Source: Neolewinella aquimaris
GTDB lineage: Bacteria; Bacteroidota; Bacteroidia; Chitinophagales; Saprospiraceae
Direction: 5' to 3'
NCBI RefSeq assembly: GCF_014197245.1
Contig: NZ_JACIFF010000001.1
Span: 434,001-498,000 of the forward strand
DNA: 64,000 bases
The translations under genes and the position numbers were made by a program. The stretch's first letter is position 1; each line of letters starts with the position of its first letter. Below are positions 31,054-38,721 of this stretch, one piece after another. The notes beneath the pieces are model-generated. The model saw nothing but the letters and a program-made list of their open reading frames with translations. It was not told the origin of the DNA and did no database searches.

Positions 31054-32289
31054 TCAGCGGGTTGACATGAGCATACCGGCGGCAAAGTCCTTCAGGTACT
31101 TAAATTCCTCTCCCAATTGCCCGTAGTGGGTGATGGTGGCCCGCCGGAGAATCTCGCTCTCCGTCCGGTCAAACTCCGGCAGAATGCGCTCGATCAAAAT
31201 TTTGCCGAAGGCCTTGCTGGCGTCGCGCGGCAATTCGCTGGGGAGGTTATCGATCGACATGACGTCAATGCTTCCATCCCGGTAAGGCTCGGTTTCGGCG
31301 CGGGTTGCCGGATCGTAGCCGAACACCGGATCGGCGATCGTGGAAGCCTTTAGGGTAGAGGGCACGCTAGCTGCCGGAGCGATGTCGCAGGTGACGTCGG
31401 CAATGGTGCGGATACGGAAGGCAGGCTCGAGCATTGCCTCGGCGGTGAAGAACGCGGGTGCCTTACCATCCCAGAAGATGCCATTGACGAAAATATCCGC
31501 CCGCTCGGTGTAGGGGGCGAAGGCCGATTTGTACTCTTCGCTGTGGGCGTAGAAGTGCTTACGCTTAACGGCCTTGCCGCTCGGGTGGCTGACGTAGCGC
31601 TCCACGGGCAATTGGGTAAAGACGGCACCGGTCGTCCCTCCCAAAAATTCGTCGGGGGTGACACGGGTAAGCCCGGCATCCGTGAGGACCCGCGCTGCTC
31701 CTGCGCCTACCCGCCCGGTTCCCGTCAGGACGACGCGCAGCGTAGCGGGTAGTTCCAGTTTGGCGTACACTTCCTTGGCCACGGAGTAATCGTACAGATC
31801 CCGGAGCCGGGGAAGGCTGTAAGCGCCCGTACGGTTGCCGTACGCCCAGAGTCCGTTGTGCGCACCTACCATTCCGGCCCAGTACCCGAAGGCAATGAGT
31901 CGCTTGCCCTGCTCGTCGGTCAGGTATTCGTAGTCGACGTGGGTGATCTTTTTGTCCAGCAGTGCACGCAGCAGGGCCTGATTGTAGGGCTGGAACTTTG
32001 CCACGTGGGCGAAGTTGCAGTAGGTCTTTTCCGGAATGAGCCGGTCGATGGGGACCTCCTTGATGCCGAGCAGCAACTGGCGGTCGCTGATGTCTTCCTG
32101 CAAAGGGACATTCAGGGCACGGTATTCCTCGTCGGTAAAGCAGCGGTGGGGACTGGGTTGTACGACAATGTCATAACCGGCCTGGATCAGTTTGGCTACC
32201 TGCTTCGGGGAAAGGGGAGCGCGGGCGTCGGTGGGCTGCTTCTCTTCCCGGATGACGGCGATAGTGGGGGTGTGGGGAGTGGGGGTCAT
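31054..32289 (-). CDS. Saccharopine dehydrogenase (LYS1)-like NAD(P)-dependent oxidoreductase
   Basis: A 411-residue protein with an alanine dehydrogenase/transhydrogenase-type N-terminal domain (IAVIREEKQPTDARAPLSPK, LIQAGYDIVVQPS, LLLGIKEVP) and a Rossmann domain with VVLTGTGRVGAGAARVL. Other landmarks are YCNFAHVAKFQPYN, ADIFVNGIFWDGKAP, TIADVTCDIAPAASVPSTLK and IDNLPSELPRDASKAFGK. The layout matches the LYS1 group, which forms or cleaves saccharopine in lysine metabolism. Lysine catabolism is plausible but the exact substrate is inferred. It overlaps the PAP2 phosphatase gene by four bases and precedes ltaE by two, all in one operon. Confidence 0.85.
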   Translation of the reverse strand: MTPTPHTPTIAVIREEKQPTDARAPLSPKQVAKLIQAGYDIVVQPSPHRCFTDEEYRALNVPLQEDISDRQLLLGIKEVPIDRLIPEKTYCNFAHVAKFQPYNQALLRALLDKKITHVDYEYLTDEQGKRLIAFGYWAGMVGAHNGLWAYGNRTGAYSLPRLRDLYDYSVAKEVYAKLELPATLRVVLTGTGRVGAGAARVLTDAGLTRVTPDEFLGGTTGAVFTQLPVERYVSHPSGKAVKRKHFYAHSEEYKSAFAPYTERADIFVNGIFWDGKAPAFFTAEAMLEPAFRIRTIADVTCDIAPAASVPSTLKASTIADPVFGYDPATRAETEPYRDGSIDVMSIDNLPSELPRDASKAFGKILIERILPEFDRTESEILRRATITHYGQLGEEFKYLKDFAAGMLMSTR

Positions 32290-33044
32290 GATGTTTGGTC
32301 GGGGGTGACGGCTTCCTTAACCGGGGGTAGTTCCTTTCTGTTTGACCACCACAGGCCATCGTTCAACAGTTTATTCTCCGGGAAGATTTTCCACTGTAGG
32401 AAGAACATGGCGATTGCAATAATTAAACCCAGGAACGCCCCGGCGGTGACGTCCCGCAGGAAGTGGTACAGCAGGTACATCCGGCTGAAGGCTACCTCGG
32501 CGGCCAGGAGAAAACAAACGACGCTTATGGCAATTTTGGGCCGCCGGATATTGAAGCACACGAAGCTGTACAGCGCAAAGGCGGAAGCGGAATGGCCGCT
32601 GGGAAAACTCGAGTAGCCCCAGTTGCGCATCGGCTCGTCAAACAGGTTCAGGTTGTGCCAGGTCTCCTCGAAGTTGTCGAAAAAGTACCGCATCGGACGC
32701 GCTTGGGCGAAGTAGATCTTTAACAGTCCCGTGATCACCCCGACGGCGGCTCCCGTCAAAACGGCGAAAATGGCGGTACGTACTCGGTAGGTAAGGAGAA
32801 TTAGGAGTACCACGATGTACGCAATGGGCTCTCCCAACTGTGTGCCGACGATAAAAATGCGGTCGTAAAGGGGGGTGCGAAATTGGTTGATGGCAATGAG
32901 CTCGTCGCCCTGCTGATTGGTAACCACCAAATAGAGGAAAGCCAGCAACAGCAGAAGTACTCCGATGAGGAAAAATCGATTGGCCCGTACGAAGGTGCGT
33001 AGTCGTAGACTCGGCGGGGTGAAATGGCGGCGGGTGAACGGCAT
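32286..33044 (-). CDS. PAP2-family membrane phosphatase
   Basis: A 252-residue membrane protein with about six helices. The start is ATG 33044 (MPFTRRHFTPPSLRL); longer frames overlap the LptF/G gene. Phosphatase motifs: KIYFAQARP (Lys and Arg of motif 1), SSFPSGHSASAFAL (motif 2) and SRMYLLYHFLRDVTAGAFLG (motif 3 Arg, His and Asp). Members dephosphorylate undecaprenyl pyrophosphate, phosphatidate or lipid A phosphates. The N-terminal helix VRANRFFLIGVLLLLLAFLY is followed by an external loop with QQGDELIAINQFRTP. Its position 17 bp after an LptF/G permease gene hints at lipid A or undecaprenyl carrier metabolism (inference). Confidence 0.9.
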   Translation of the reverse strand: MPFTRRHFTPPSLRLRTFVRANRFFLIGVLLLLLAFLYLVVTNQQGDELIAINQFRTPLYDRIFIVGTQLGEPIAYIVVLLILLTYRVRTAIFAVLTGAAVGVITGLLKIYFAQARPMRYFFDNFEETWHNLNLFDEPMRNWGYSSFPSGHSASAFALYSFVCFNIRRPKIAISVVCFLLAAEVAFSRMYLLYHFLRDVTAGAFLGLIIAIAMFFLQWKIFPENKLLNDGLWWSNRKELPPVKEAVTPDQTS

Positions 33045-33061
33045 GGCGCGAAGGTAGCCAA

Positions 33062-34771
33062 TTACGGTTTGCTCACCGCCCGGCGCAGGGCCGCAACCCG
33101 TTTGCTGTCGCGCGCCCGGCGATATGCCTGGGTCATGCGGTCGGTATCCACCAGCTTGGCATCGTTCATGGCGCTCAGGGTGATCCACAGGCTAACGGGG
33201 AAGAGGATCAGGCAGGGCATCCACCCGGCGAATACGCCATCGACTACGAAACTCTCCGCCAGCTTCCGGCACAGAATGGTCAGGATGATGAAGATGACGA
33301 AGAAAATGATGCTCACCAGAATGGGATAGCCGAACCCGCCCTTCCGTACAATGGCCCCCATCGGAGCACCGATGAAGATGAAAATGATGCACACGACAGC
33401 CATGCTGTACTTCATGTGCATGTCGTAGACGTGCTTGACCATCGACTCCTGAATGCCCGGCAGCAGCCGGGCGGCGGATTGTGCCTGCCCGGTCACCGAC
33501 CGAATACTCGAGCGGGCCCGATTGTATATTCTGACGCGGTCGTCGGGATCTACTTTGTCGAGCATGGCCGCAATGCCAGGCCAGGGAGCCGCGCCCACCA
33601 CCAATTCGTGGCTCAACGCATTTGCGTACGCCGTACTGTCGCGCCTGGAGACCCCGTGACGGGGCTGAACCGTTTCGGTAACTGCAAGCGCCGCGGTGTC
33701 GGCAATCCCGTCCGCACCGATGGCGGAGGTGTCGCCCGTATCTACAGCTATACTATCTGCTATGCTATCGTTCCGGATGCTGGCGTCCTGTATGGAGTCG
33801 ACCATCCGCATTCTGTCTATATCGCCCTGGCTCATGTTGTTAAACTGCTCGCGGTAGCGGACGGTATCCCGCGGCAGCTGGGGCAGGTAGGCCAGCAGGT
33901 GATTGCTCAGGGCCTGTTTGCGAATGGCAATGTCCGTGGCGATGGAGTCTACCCCCTCGCGCAATTGCCAGGAGGAGAGCATACTGCGATTGGTTGAAAA
34001 AAGGGACGCGGCGTGCTGCCGTAATTGGAACTCGCTGAGGTCGAAGATCTTGGTGTAGCTTCGGAAACTGGTCCGCATGAAGGGCGTACTCCGACCACTC
34101 GAGCCCCCCGGCCGCTGCTCCACGTACTGGTGGCCGTCAAACAGACGCATGACGAAAAACCTTCCCCCGTCGGCGGAGAACATCTCGCCGCGGTCGGCTA
34201 CGATCTCGGACAGTTCGCCGACGTTAGCCTTGGTGTGATCGTAGATGAGCACGTTGTCGATGTCGCGTCCGTTGTCGCTGCGCCCTCCCAGGCGGATGGT
34301 AAATTGATTGAAATCTTCGTTGAATACCCCCGGCTCCATATTGAGCGTCGGTTTTTTCTGCTGGATGTCGTACATCCGGGCACCGAATTGGAGGTTAGCG
34401 GCCGGAATGATGTAATCGGAGCAAGCGTAAGAAATAACCGCGCTGATGATGCCAAACACGATCAGGGTGCGCATCACCCGCAGCAGTGAGACGCCGGCAC
34501 TCTTAAAGCTCGAAAGTTCGTAGTGTTCGGCCAGGTTGCCGAGTACCATCACCGACGAGATCAACAGGGCGAGCGGCAGGGCCAGGGGAACCAGGCCGAC
34601 GCACTTGTAGGCCAGCAATTCCATGATCATAAAGAAGCTGAGGCCCTTACCCGCAATATCGTCGAGGTAAAGCCAGAGGATCTGCATGAGCAGCACGAAC
34701 AGGGCTATGCCGAACGTCACGATGAACGGACCGACAAAGGATTTAGCCAACAGTTTATCCAGCTGCGTCAT
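33062..34771 (-). CDS. LptF/LptG-family lipopolysaccharide export permease
   Basis: A 569-residue inner-membrane protein of the YjgP/YjgQ family, part of the LptBFG engine that extracts LPS. Three N-terminal helices (FIVTFGIALFVLLMQILWLY, LLAYKCVGLVPLALPLALL, LLRVMRTLIVFGIISAVISY) are followed by a periplasmic beta-jellyroll and C-terminal helices (MAVVCIIFIFIGAPMGAIVR, ISIIFFVIFIILTILC by homologous position). The protein is much longer than the ~360 residues of E. coli LptF because of an acidic, low-complexity insert around residues 320-400 (SIAVDTGDTSAIGADGIAD). Similar inserts occur in other Bacteroidota. The gene leads the run LptF/G - PAP2 - LYS1-like - ltaE. Confidence 0.92.
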   Translation of the reverse strand: MTQLDKLLAKSFVGPFIVTFGIALFVLLMQILWLYLDDIAGKGLSFFMIMELLAYKCVGLVPLALPLALLISSVMVLGNLAEHYELSSFKSAGVSLLRVMRTLIVFGIISAVISYACSDYIIPAANLQFGARMYDIQQKKPTLNMEPGVFNEDFNQFTIRLGGRSDNGRDIDNVLIYDHTKANVGELSEIVADRGEMFSADGGRFFVMRLFDGHQYVEQRPGGSSGRSTPFMRTSFRSYTKIFDLSEFQLRQHAASLFSTNRSMLSSWQLREGVDSIATDIAIRKQALSNHLLAYLPQLPRDTVRYREQFNNMSQGDIDRMRMVDSIQDASIRNDSIADSIAVDTGDTSAIGADGIADTAALAVTETVQPRHGVSRRDSTAYANALSHELVVGAAPWPGIAAMLDKVDPDDRVRIYNRARSSIRSVTGQAQSAARLLPGIQESMVKHVYDMHMKYSMAVVCIIFIFIGAPMGAIVRKGGFGYPILVSIIFFVIFIILTILCRKLAESFVVDGVFAGWMPCLILFPVSLWITLSAMNDAKLVDTDRMTQAYRRARDSKRVAALRRAVSKP

Positions 34772-34824
34772 CAGGCATATAGACGCCCGGGCCCCTGCGA
34801 TTGTTGCCCCCCCATCAGAGCGGC

Positions 34825-35148
34825 CTATTCGTCCTTTTTTATGTCCTTGCGCAACTCGTGAAATTCCTCGTCGCTGGGTACGTGACCGGTATCGTGCATG
34901 TTTTCCGCAGTCCGCTCGGCCTCCTCCTTGGTCATCCCCTGGTCGCGGTGGCCGTCGATCCCCTCCTGGTTGATGTTGTAGCTGCTGTCGTTTACGACCT
35001 CCTGGTAGGGGTCGTTCTTCCCTAGCTCCCGGGCTCGTTGCGTGTTCTGGGCCTTCTTAGTGGCCCAAAAAACGATGCCCAAGACGATGAGGGCACCCAG
35101 CATATACCAGAGGTCATCGGAAAAACCAGACTGTAAGTACATCGACAT
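34825..35148 (-). CDS. Small membrane-anchored acidic protein, unknown function
   Basis: A 107-residue protein with one N-terminal helix (LWYMLGALIVLGIVFWATKK) and a hydrophilic, charged remainder (RARELGKNDPYQEVVNDSSY, EEAERTAENMHDTG, EEFHELRKDIKKDE). The start is ATG 35148 (MSMYLQSGFSDD). I do not recognise a family. The frame is supported by its amphipathic composition and by its fit between LptF/G (53 bp downstream on the same strand) and the lysA promoter region. Confidence 0.6.
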   Translation of the reverse strand: MSMYLQSGFSDDLWYMLGALIVLGIVFWATKKAQNTQRARELGKNDPYQEVVNDSSYNINQEGIDGHRDQGMTKEEAERTAENMHDTGHVPSDEEFHELRKDIKKDE

Positions 35149-35319
35149 AGCTTTTTCTTTACTTAACCTCTCGGTAAGTATCGTATGTTCGTTGGGCGGG
35201 CGCGCGGGAGCAACGTATTAGACAGAATAGCGAGGTAATTTGGCCGCCACCCGGGGTAAATTACAGCGGAGTTAAACTTTCGCCTACGATAGGCTTTAGC
35301 CCTAGATAAAACAGTGTCC

Positions 35320-36573
35320 ATGCAGTTTGTCCATAACCGCTACCAGATCGGTGGTGTTGATGCCCTCCGTATCGTCGAGCAGTACGGTGCGCCCGTTTAC
35401 GTGTACGATGCCGATCGGATGAAACGGCAGTACGCCCGCATCAAGGACGCTTTCTCCGGGGTTCCCCGGCTGCGCATCAACTACGCCTGCAAAGCCCTGA
35501 CAAACCTGAACGTACTCCGGCTTTTCCGACAGCTGGGCAGCGGACTGGATACCGTTTCCATGCAGGAACTCGATCTCGGGCTTATGGCCGGCTTCGATCC
35601 CCACGATATTCTCTTCACGCCCAATTGCGTCAGCCTCGAGGAGGTAAATGAGGCGGTGTCGAAGGGCGTCCGGATCAACATCGACAACATCTCCATCCTG
35701 GAGCAATTCGGCGATCAGCACCGCGGCGTGCCCGTATGCATTCGGCTTAATCCCCACATCATGGCCGGGGGCAACAGCAAGATTAGCGTCGGCCACATCG
35801 ACTCCAAGTTCGGCATCAGTATCCACCAGGTACCCCACGTGCTCAAGGTGATAAGTGCCCTGGACCTTAAAGTGGAAGGGCTGCACATGCACACCGGATC
35901 CGATATCCTCGACGCCCAGGTGTTTCTACAGGGGGTCGAAATTTTGCTACGTGCCGCGGCCGACTTTCCCGACCTCGACTACCTCGATTTCGGTTCCGGC
36001 TTCAAGGTGCCCTATAAGGAAGGGGGCATTGCGACGGACATCGAGGACCTGGGCGAACGTCTGAGCACCCGCTTCAATGAGTTTTGTGCCGAGTACGGTC
36101 GTGAGTTGGAACTGATGTTCGAACCGGGCAAATTCCTGGTCAGCGAGGCCGGCACCTTTTTGGTGCGTACCAACGTGGTCAAGACTACCCCCGCTACGGT
36201 GTTCGCCGGCGTGGACAGCGGGCTGAATCACCTGATCCGCCCCATGTTCTACGATGCCTACCACCACATTACGAACGTCAGCAACCCGCGGGGAAAGCCG
36301 CGCATCTATACCGTGGTGGGATACATCTGTGAAACGGATACCTTCGGAATCAATCGCCAGCTAAACGAAGTCAGGGAGGGCGACATTCTCGCGATGGACA
36401 ATGCCGGCGCCTACTGCTACATGATGGCTAGCAACTACAATAGCCGCTACCGCCCCGCCGAAGTCATGGTTATCGATGGAGAAGCCCACCTCATTCGTCG
36501 CCGGGAGACCATGGAGGACCTGCTCGGCACCCAGGTGGAACTGCCCCAGTTGAAGGGTGCCGTAGAAGCTTAG
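35320..36573 (+). CDS. lysA: Diaminopimelate decarboxylase
   Basis: A 417-residue fold-type III PLP enzyme, the last step of lysine synthesis. Start is ATG 35320 (MQFVHNRYQIGGV); an in-frame GTG lies six bases upstream. Landmarks: YGAPVYVYDADRMKRQY, LRINYACKALTNLNVLRLF with the PLP Lys, LGSGLDTVSMQELDLGL, VCIRLNPHIMAGG, KFGIS, GLHMHTGSDI, LDFGSGFKVPY, FEPGKFLVSEAG, VGYICETDTFG, and AMDNAGAYCYMMASNYNSR. All core active-site blocks are present. The MOSC gene begins five bases downstream, so the two are co-transcribed. The 171-bp interval 35149-35319 should contain divergent promoters, but no clear TAnnTTTG match was found. Confidence 0.96.
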   Translation: MQFVHNRYQIGGVDALRIVEQYGAPVYVYDADRMKRQYARIKDAFSGVPRLRINYACKALTNLNVLRLFRQLGSGLDTVSMQELDLGLMAGFDPHDILFTPNCVSLEEVNEAVSKGVRINIDNISILEQFGDQHRGVPVCIRLNPHIMAGGNSKISVGHIDSKFGISIHQVPHVLKVISALDLKVEGLHMHTGSDILDAQVFLQGVEILLRAAADFPDLDYLDFGSGFKVPYKEGGIATDIEDLGERLSTRFNEFCAEYGRELELMFEPGKFLVSEAGTFLVRTNVVKTTPATVFAGVDSGLNHLIRPMFYDAYHHITNVSNPRGKPRIYTVVGYICETDTFGINRQLNEVREGDILAMDNAGAYCYMMASNYNSRYRPAEVMVIDGEAHLIRRRETMEDLLGTQVELPQLKGAVEA

Positions 36574-36577
36574 CCGG

Positions 36578-37375
36578 ATGCGCGTCGCTGCCATCTACCG
36601 CTATCCCGTCAAGAGCCTCGGCGGAGAATCCCTCAACCAGGCCGATCTCGCCGAGCGGGGATTGGTCGATGACCGCCGGTGGATGATCGTCGACGCCTCG
36701 GGCCAGTTCATCAGTCAACGCACCCATCCGCACCTCGCCCGCTTTGGTGCGCGCGTAAGCGGTGATCGTGGACTACACATCTACCGGATAGCTGACAACC
36801 GACTGTTGGTCGACCTGCCCGATGCCCGACCTAAGGGACCGCAGACGAAGCGGGTCACCGTGTGGGACGACTCCCTCGACGCACCCGTCATCGACTCGCC
36901 GGAACTTGCAAATGAGCTGGGCATACCGGGAATACGACTGGCGTACATGCACGATGGTGTCGAAAGGACGATCGATCCGCGCTACGCCAAATCCGGAGAG
37001 CGGGTCAGTTTCGCCGATGGCTATCCTTACCTTTTCACCACAACGGCAAGCCTCAATATGCTTTCTCAGCGGTACGGTCGGGAACTGGACGTGCGCCGCT
37101 TTCGGCCTAGTGTAGTGATCGAGTCGGCTACGGCCTACGCGGAGGACGAATGGACTGGTCTGTGCATCGGTTCCCACTCCTTCTACCTGCCCAAGCCCTG
37201 CGCGCGGTGCGTAATGATCACCAACGATCCGGATACCGGTGAGCGGGAACCCGCCGTGCTAACTACCCTGGCCACCCATCGCAAGCGGGGCAACAAGGTG
37301 ATCTTTGGGATGAATGGTATCTGGAGCGGGGGCGACGGGCCGCTACGGGTAGGCGATGAGGTGACGGTTATTTAG
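36578..37375 (+). CDS. MOSC domain protein (molybdenum cofactor sulfurase C-terminal-like)
   Basis: A 265-residue protein with an N-terminal MOSC beta-barrel (VAAIYRYPVKSLGGESL, ERGLVDDRRWMIVDASGQFI, QRTHPHLARF) and a MOSC domain (VSFADGYPYLFTTTASLNML, VRRFRPSVVIES). The conserved Cys lies in PKPCARCVMITNDPDTGE. Homologues such as mARC/YcbX bind molybdenum cofactor and reduce N-hydroxylated compounds. The C-terminal 2Fe-2S domain found in YcbX is absent, so an external ferredoxin-type partner would be needed. It follows lysA by five bases and converges with the TPR lipoprotein gene, overlapping by eight. Confidence 0.9.
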   Translation: MRVAAIYRYPVKSLGGESLNQADLAERGLVDDRRWMIVDASGQFISQRTHPHLARFGARVSGDRGLHIYRIADNRLLVDLPDARPKGPQTKRVTVWDDSLDAPVIDSPELANELGIPGIRLAYMHDGVERTIDPRYAKSGERVSFADGYPYLFTTTASLNMLSQRYGRELDVRRFRPSVVIESATAYAEDEWTGLCIGSHSFYLPKPCARCVMITNDPDTGEREPAVLTTLATHRKRGNKVIFGMNGIWSGGDGPLRVGDEVTVI

Positions 37376-38615
37376 CCATCTCATCACGGATCCGGGCGAG
37401 TTCGGGATGTTTGGAATCCGTTATCTCCGCCTTGGTCAAATGCTCCCTGGCCTTATCGAGCTCGCCGCGTTTGAGGTAGATATCCGCCAGCATCCGGTTG
37501 ACATCGATGTTGTTCGGACGATTTTCGTACTCTTTACGAATGTATTCCAGGGCTTTGTCGTAGTCCTCGAAGTGATCGCGGTATAGGGCGGCGTATTCCA
37601 TATCCATGTTGTGGCCGCTGTCGACGTCGTCCTGCAGCATGGCCATTATTTCCTGCTCAATGGCTTTTCCCTCTTCTTCGCGCCCCTGTTTTTTGTACAG
37701 TTCGGCGAGTTGGATGTAGTAGCCGACTTCCGGGATGATGCCCCGCGCTTCGTTCAGCAGGCGTTCCGCTTCCGCTTCGTCGCCGGCATCCATTGCCAGT
37801 TTGGCCTGAGCGGCGATGGCGAACGGGTAGTTGGGACGCTCCCGCAGAATAGCGGCGTACTGCTGAGCGGCCTTTTCCGGTTGACCGTAGCGGTGGAAAA
37901 GCTCCCCGAGGGTCAGCCGGGCCCAGGCAGTGGATTCGAATCCGGGTGCTCCGGCAGTAACCGCTCGTTCCATCGCTTCGATGGCCCCGTCGATGTCGCC
38001 ATGGATCTCACGTAGGTAGGACACGCGGCTGTAAGATCGCAGGTCGGGGCGGATTTCGTTCATCTTGTCCGCCGCGGCCACGGCTTCCTCGTAGTTGCCC
38101 AGTTCGACGTTAGCGTCTACCACGGCCCCGTAGACTTGCGCGTTGTAGGGGTTGATGCTAACGGCCTGTTTGGCAGTAGCCAGGGCGTCTTTAAATTCGT
38201 GCTGAGACAGTTGTACGCCAGCTTTAGTCGAGAGCGCGTCGAATTCCAGGTTGGGATCCTTGGGACCCTGGTGGTTCAGTTCAATGGCCTCATTCACCAT
38301 TTGCAGGGCGGCGGGGTAGTAGTGGCCGTGCTCCCCGGTCACCCGGGCTTCGTTGACGAATATCTTGGCCAGCGTGATTCGGGGCTCGATGGCCTCGGGG
38401 TCTTCGAGCCGCAGTTTGCTGCTCATTTGCATGTAACCGCTCTGGGTTTGGTCCCACTCCATGGCGTTTTGCAGCGCCTCCGGGCGTTTGAGCAGTTCTG
38501 GGATGTTGACATTGCCTTCTTCCGCTTCGGAGGTCGACTGTCCATCTCCTTCACAGGCATTCAGGAACAAGGCAACCGTAAAGAGGAGCAGTACTTGTAT
38601 TTTCGTAGTAAACAT
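37368..38615 (-). CDS. TPR-repeat lipoprotein
   Basis: A 415-residue protein with a lipoprotein signal (MFTTKIQVLLLFTVALFLNAC; lipobox LNAC, Cys21) and an all-helical body of tetratricopeptide repeats. Repeat signatures include FKDALATAKQAVSINPYNAQ, YEEAVAAADKMNEIRPDLRS, DIDGAIEAMERAVTAGAPG, YGQPEKAAQQYAAILRERPN and RGELDKAREHLTKAEITDSK. Such proteins scaffold other envelope proteins. It lies downstream of two DUF4331 genes on the same strand, but a hairpin terminator (38663-38698) separates it, so it may have its own promoter. Recurrent proximity of DUF4331 and TPR proteins in Bacteroidota suggests a joint role (inference). Confidence 0.87.
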   Translation of the reverse strand: MFTTKIQVLLLFTVALFLNACEGDGQSTSEAEEGNVNIPELLKRPEALQNAMEWDQTQSGYMQMSSKLRLEDPEAIEPRITLAKIFVNEARVTGEHGHYYPAALQMVNEAIELNHQGPKDPNLEFDALSTKAGVQLSQHEFKDALATAKQAVSINPYNAQVYGAVVDANVELGNYEEAVAAADKMNEIRPDLRSYSRVSYLREIHGDIDGAIEAMERAVTAGAPGFESTAWARLTLGELFHRYGQPEKAAQQYAAILRERPNYPFAIAAQAKLAMDAGDEAEAERLLNEARGIIPEVGYYIQLAELYKKQGREEEGKAIEQEIMAMLQDDVDSGHNMDMEYAALYRDHFEDYDKALEYIRKEYENRPNNIDVNRMLADIYLKRGELDKAREHLTKAEITDSKHPELARIRDEMAK

Positions 38616-38662
38616 ATAGATAAAATTGACCGGTCTAAGCGATCGGTTAGAACGTAATGAAA

Positions 38663-38698
38663 AGCGTGGTACCCCGATCGAAATCGAAGTACCACGCT
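38663..38698 (-). terminator. Hairpin terminator after the DUF4331 genes
   Basis: On the minus strand AGCGTGGTAC pairs with GTACCACGCT across a loop of about 16 nt, followed by TTTTCATT. It lies 24 bp after the stop of the DUF4331 gene. Confidence 0.65.
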
Positions 38699-38721
38699 AA
38701 GTTAATCAGGTTGGTCGAAGG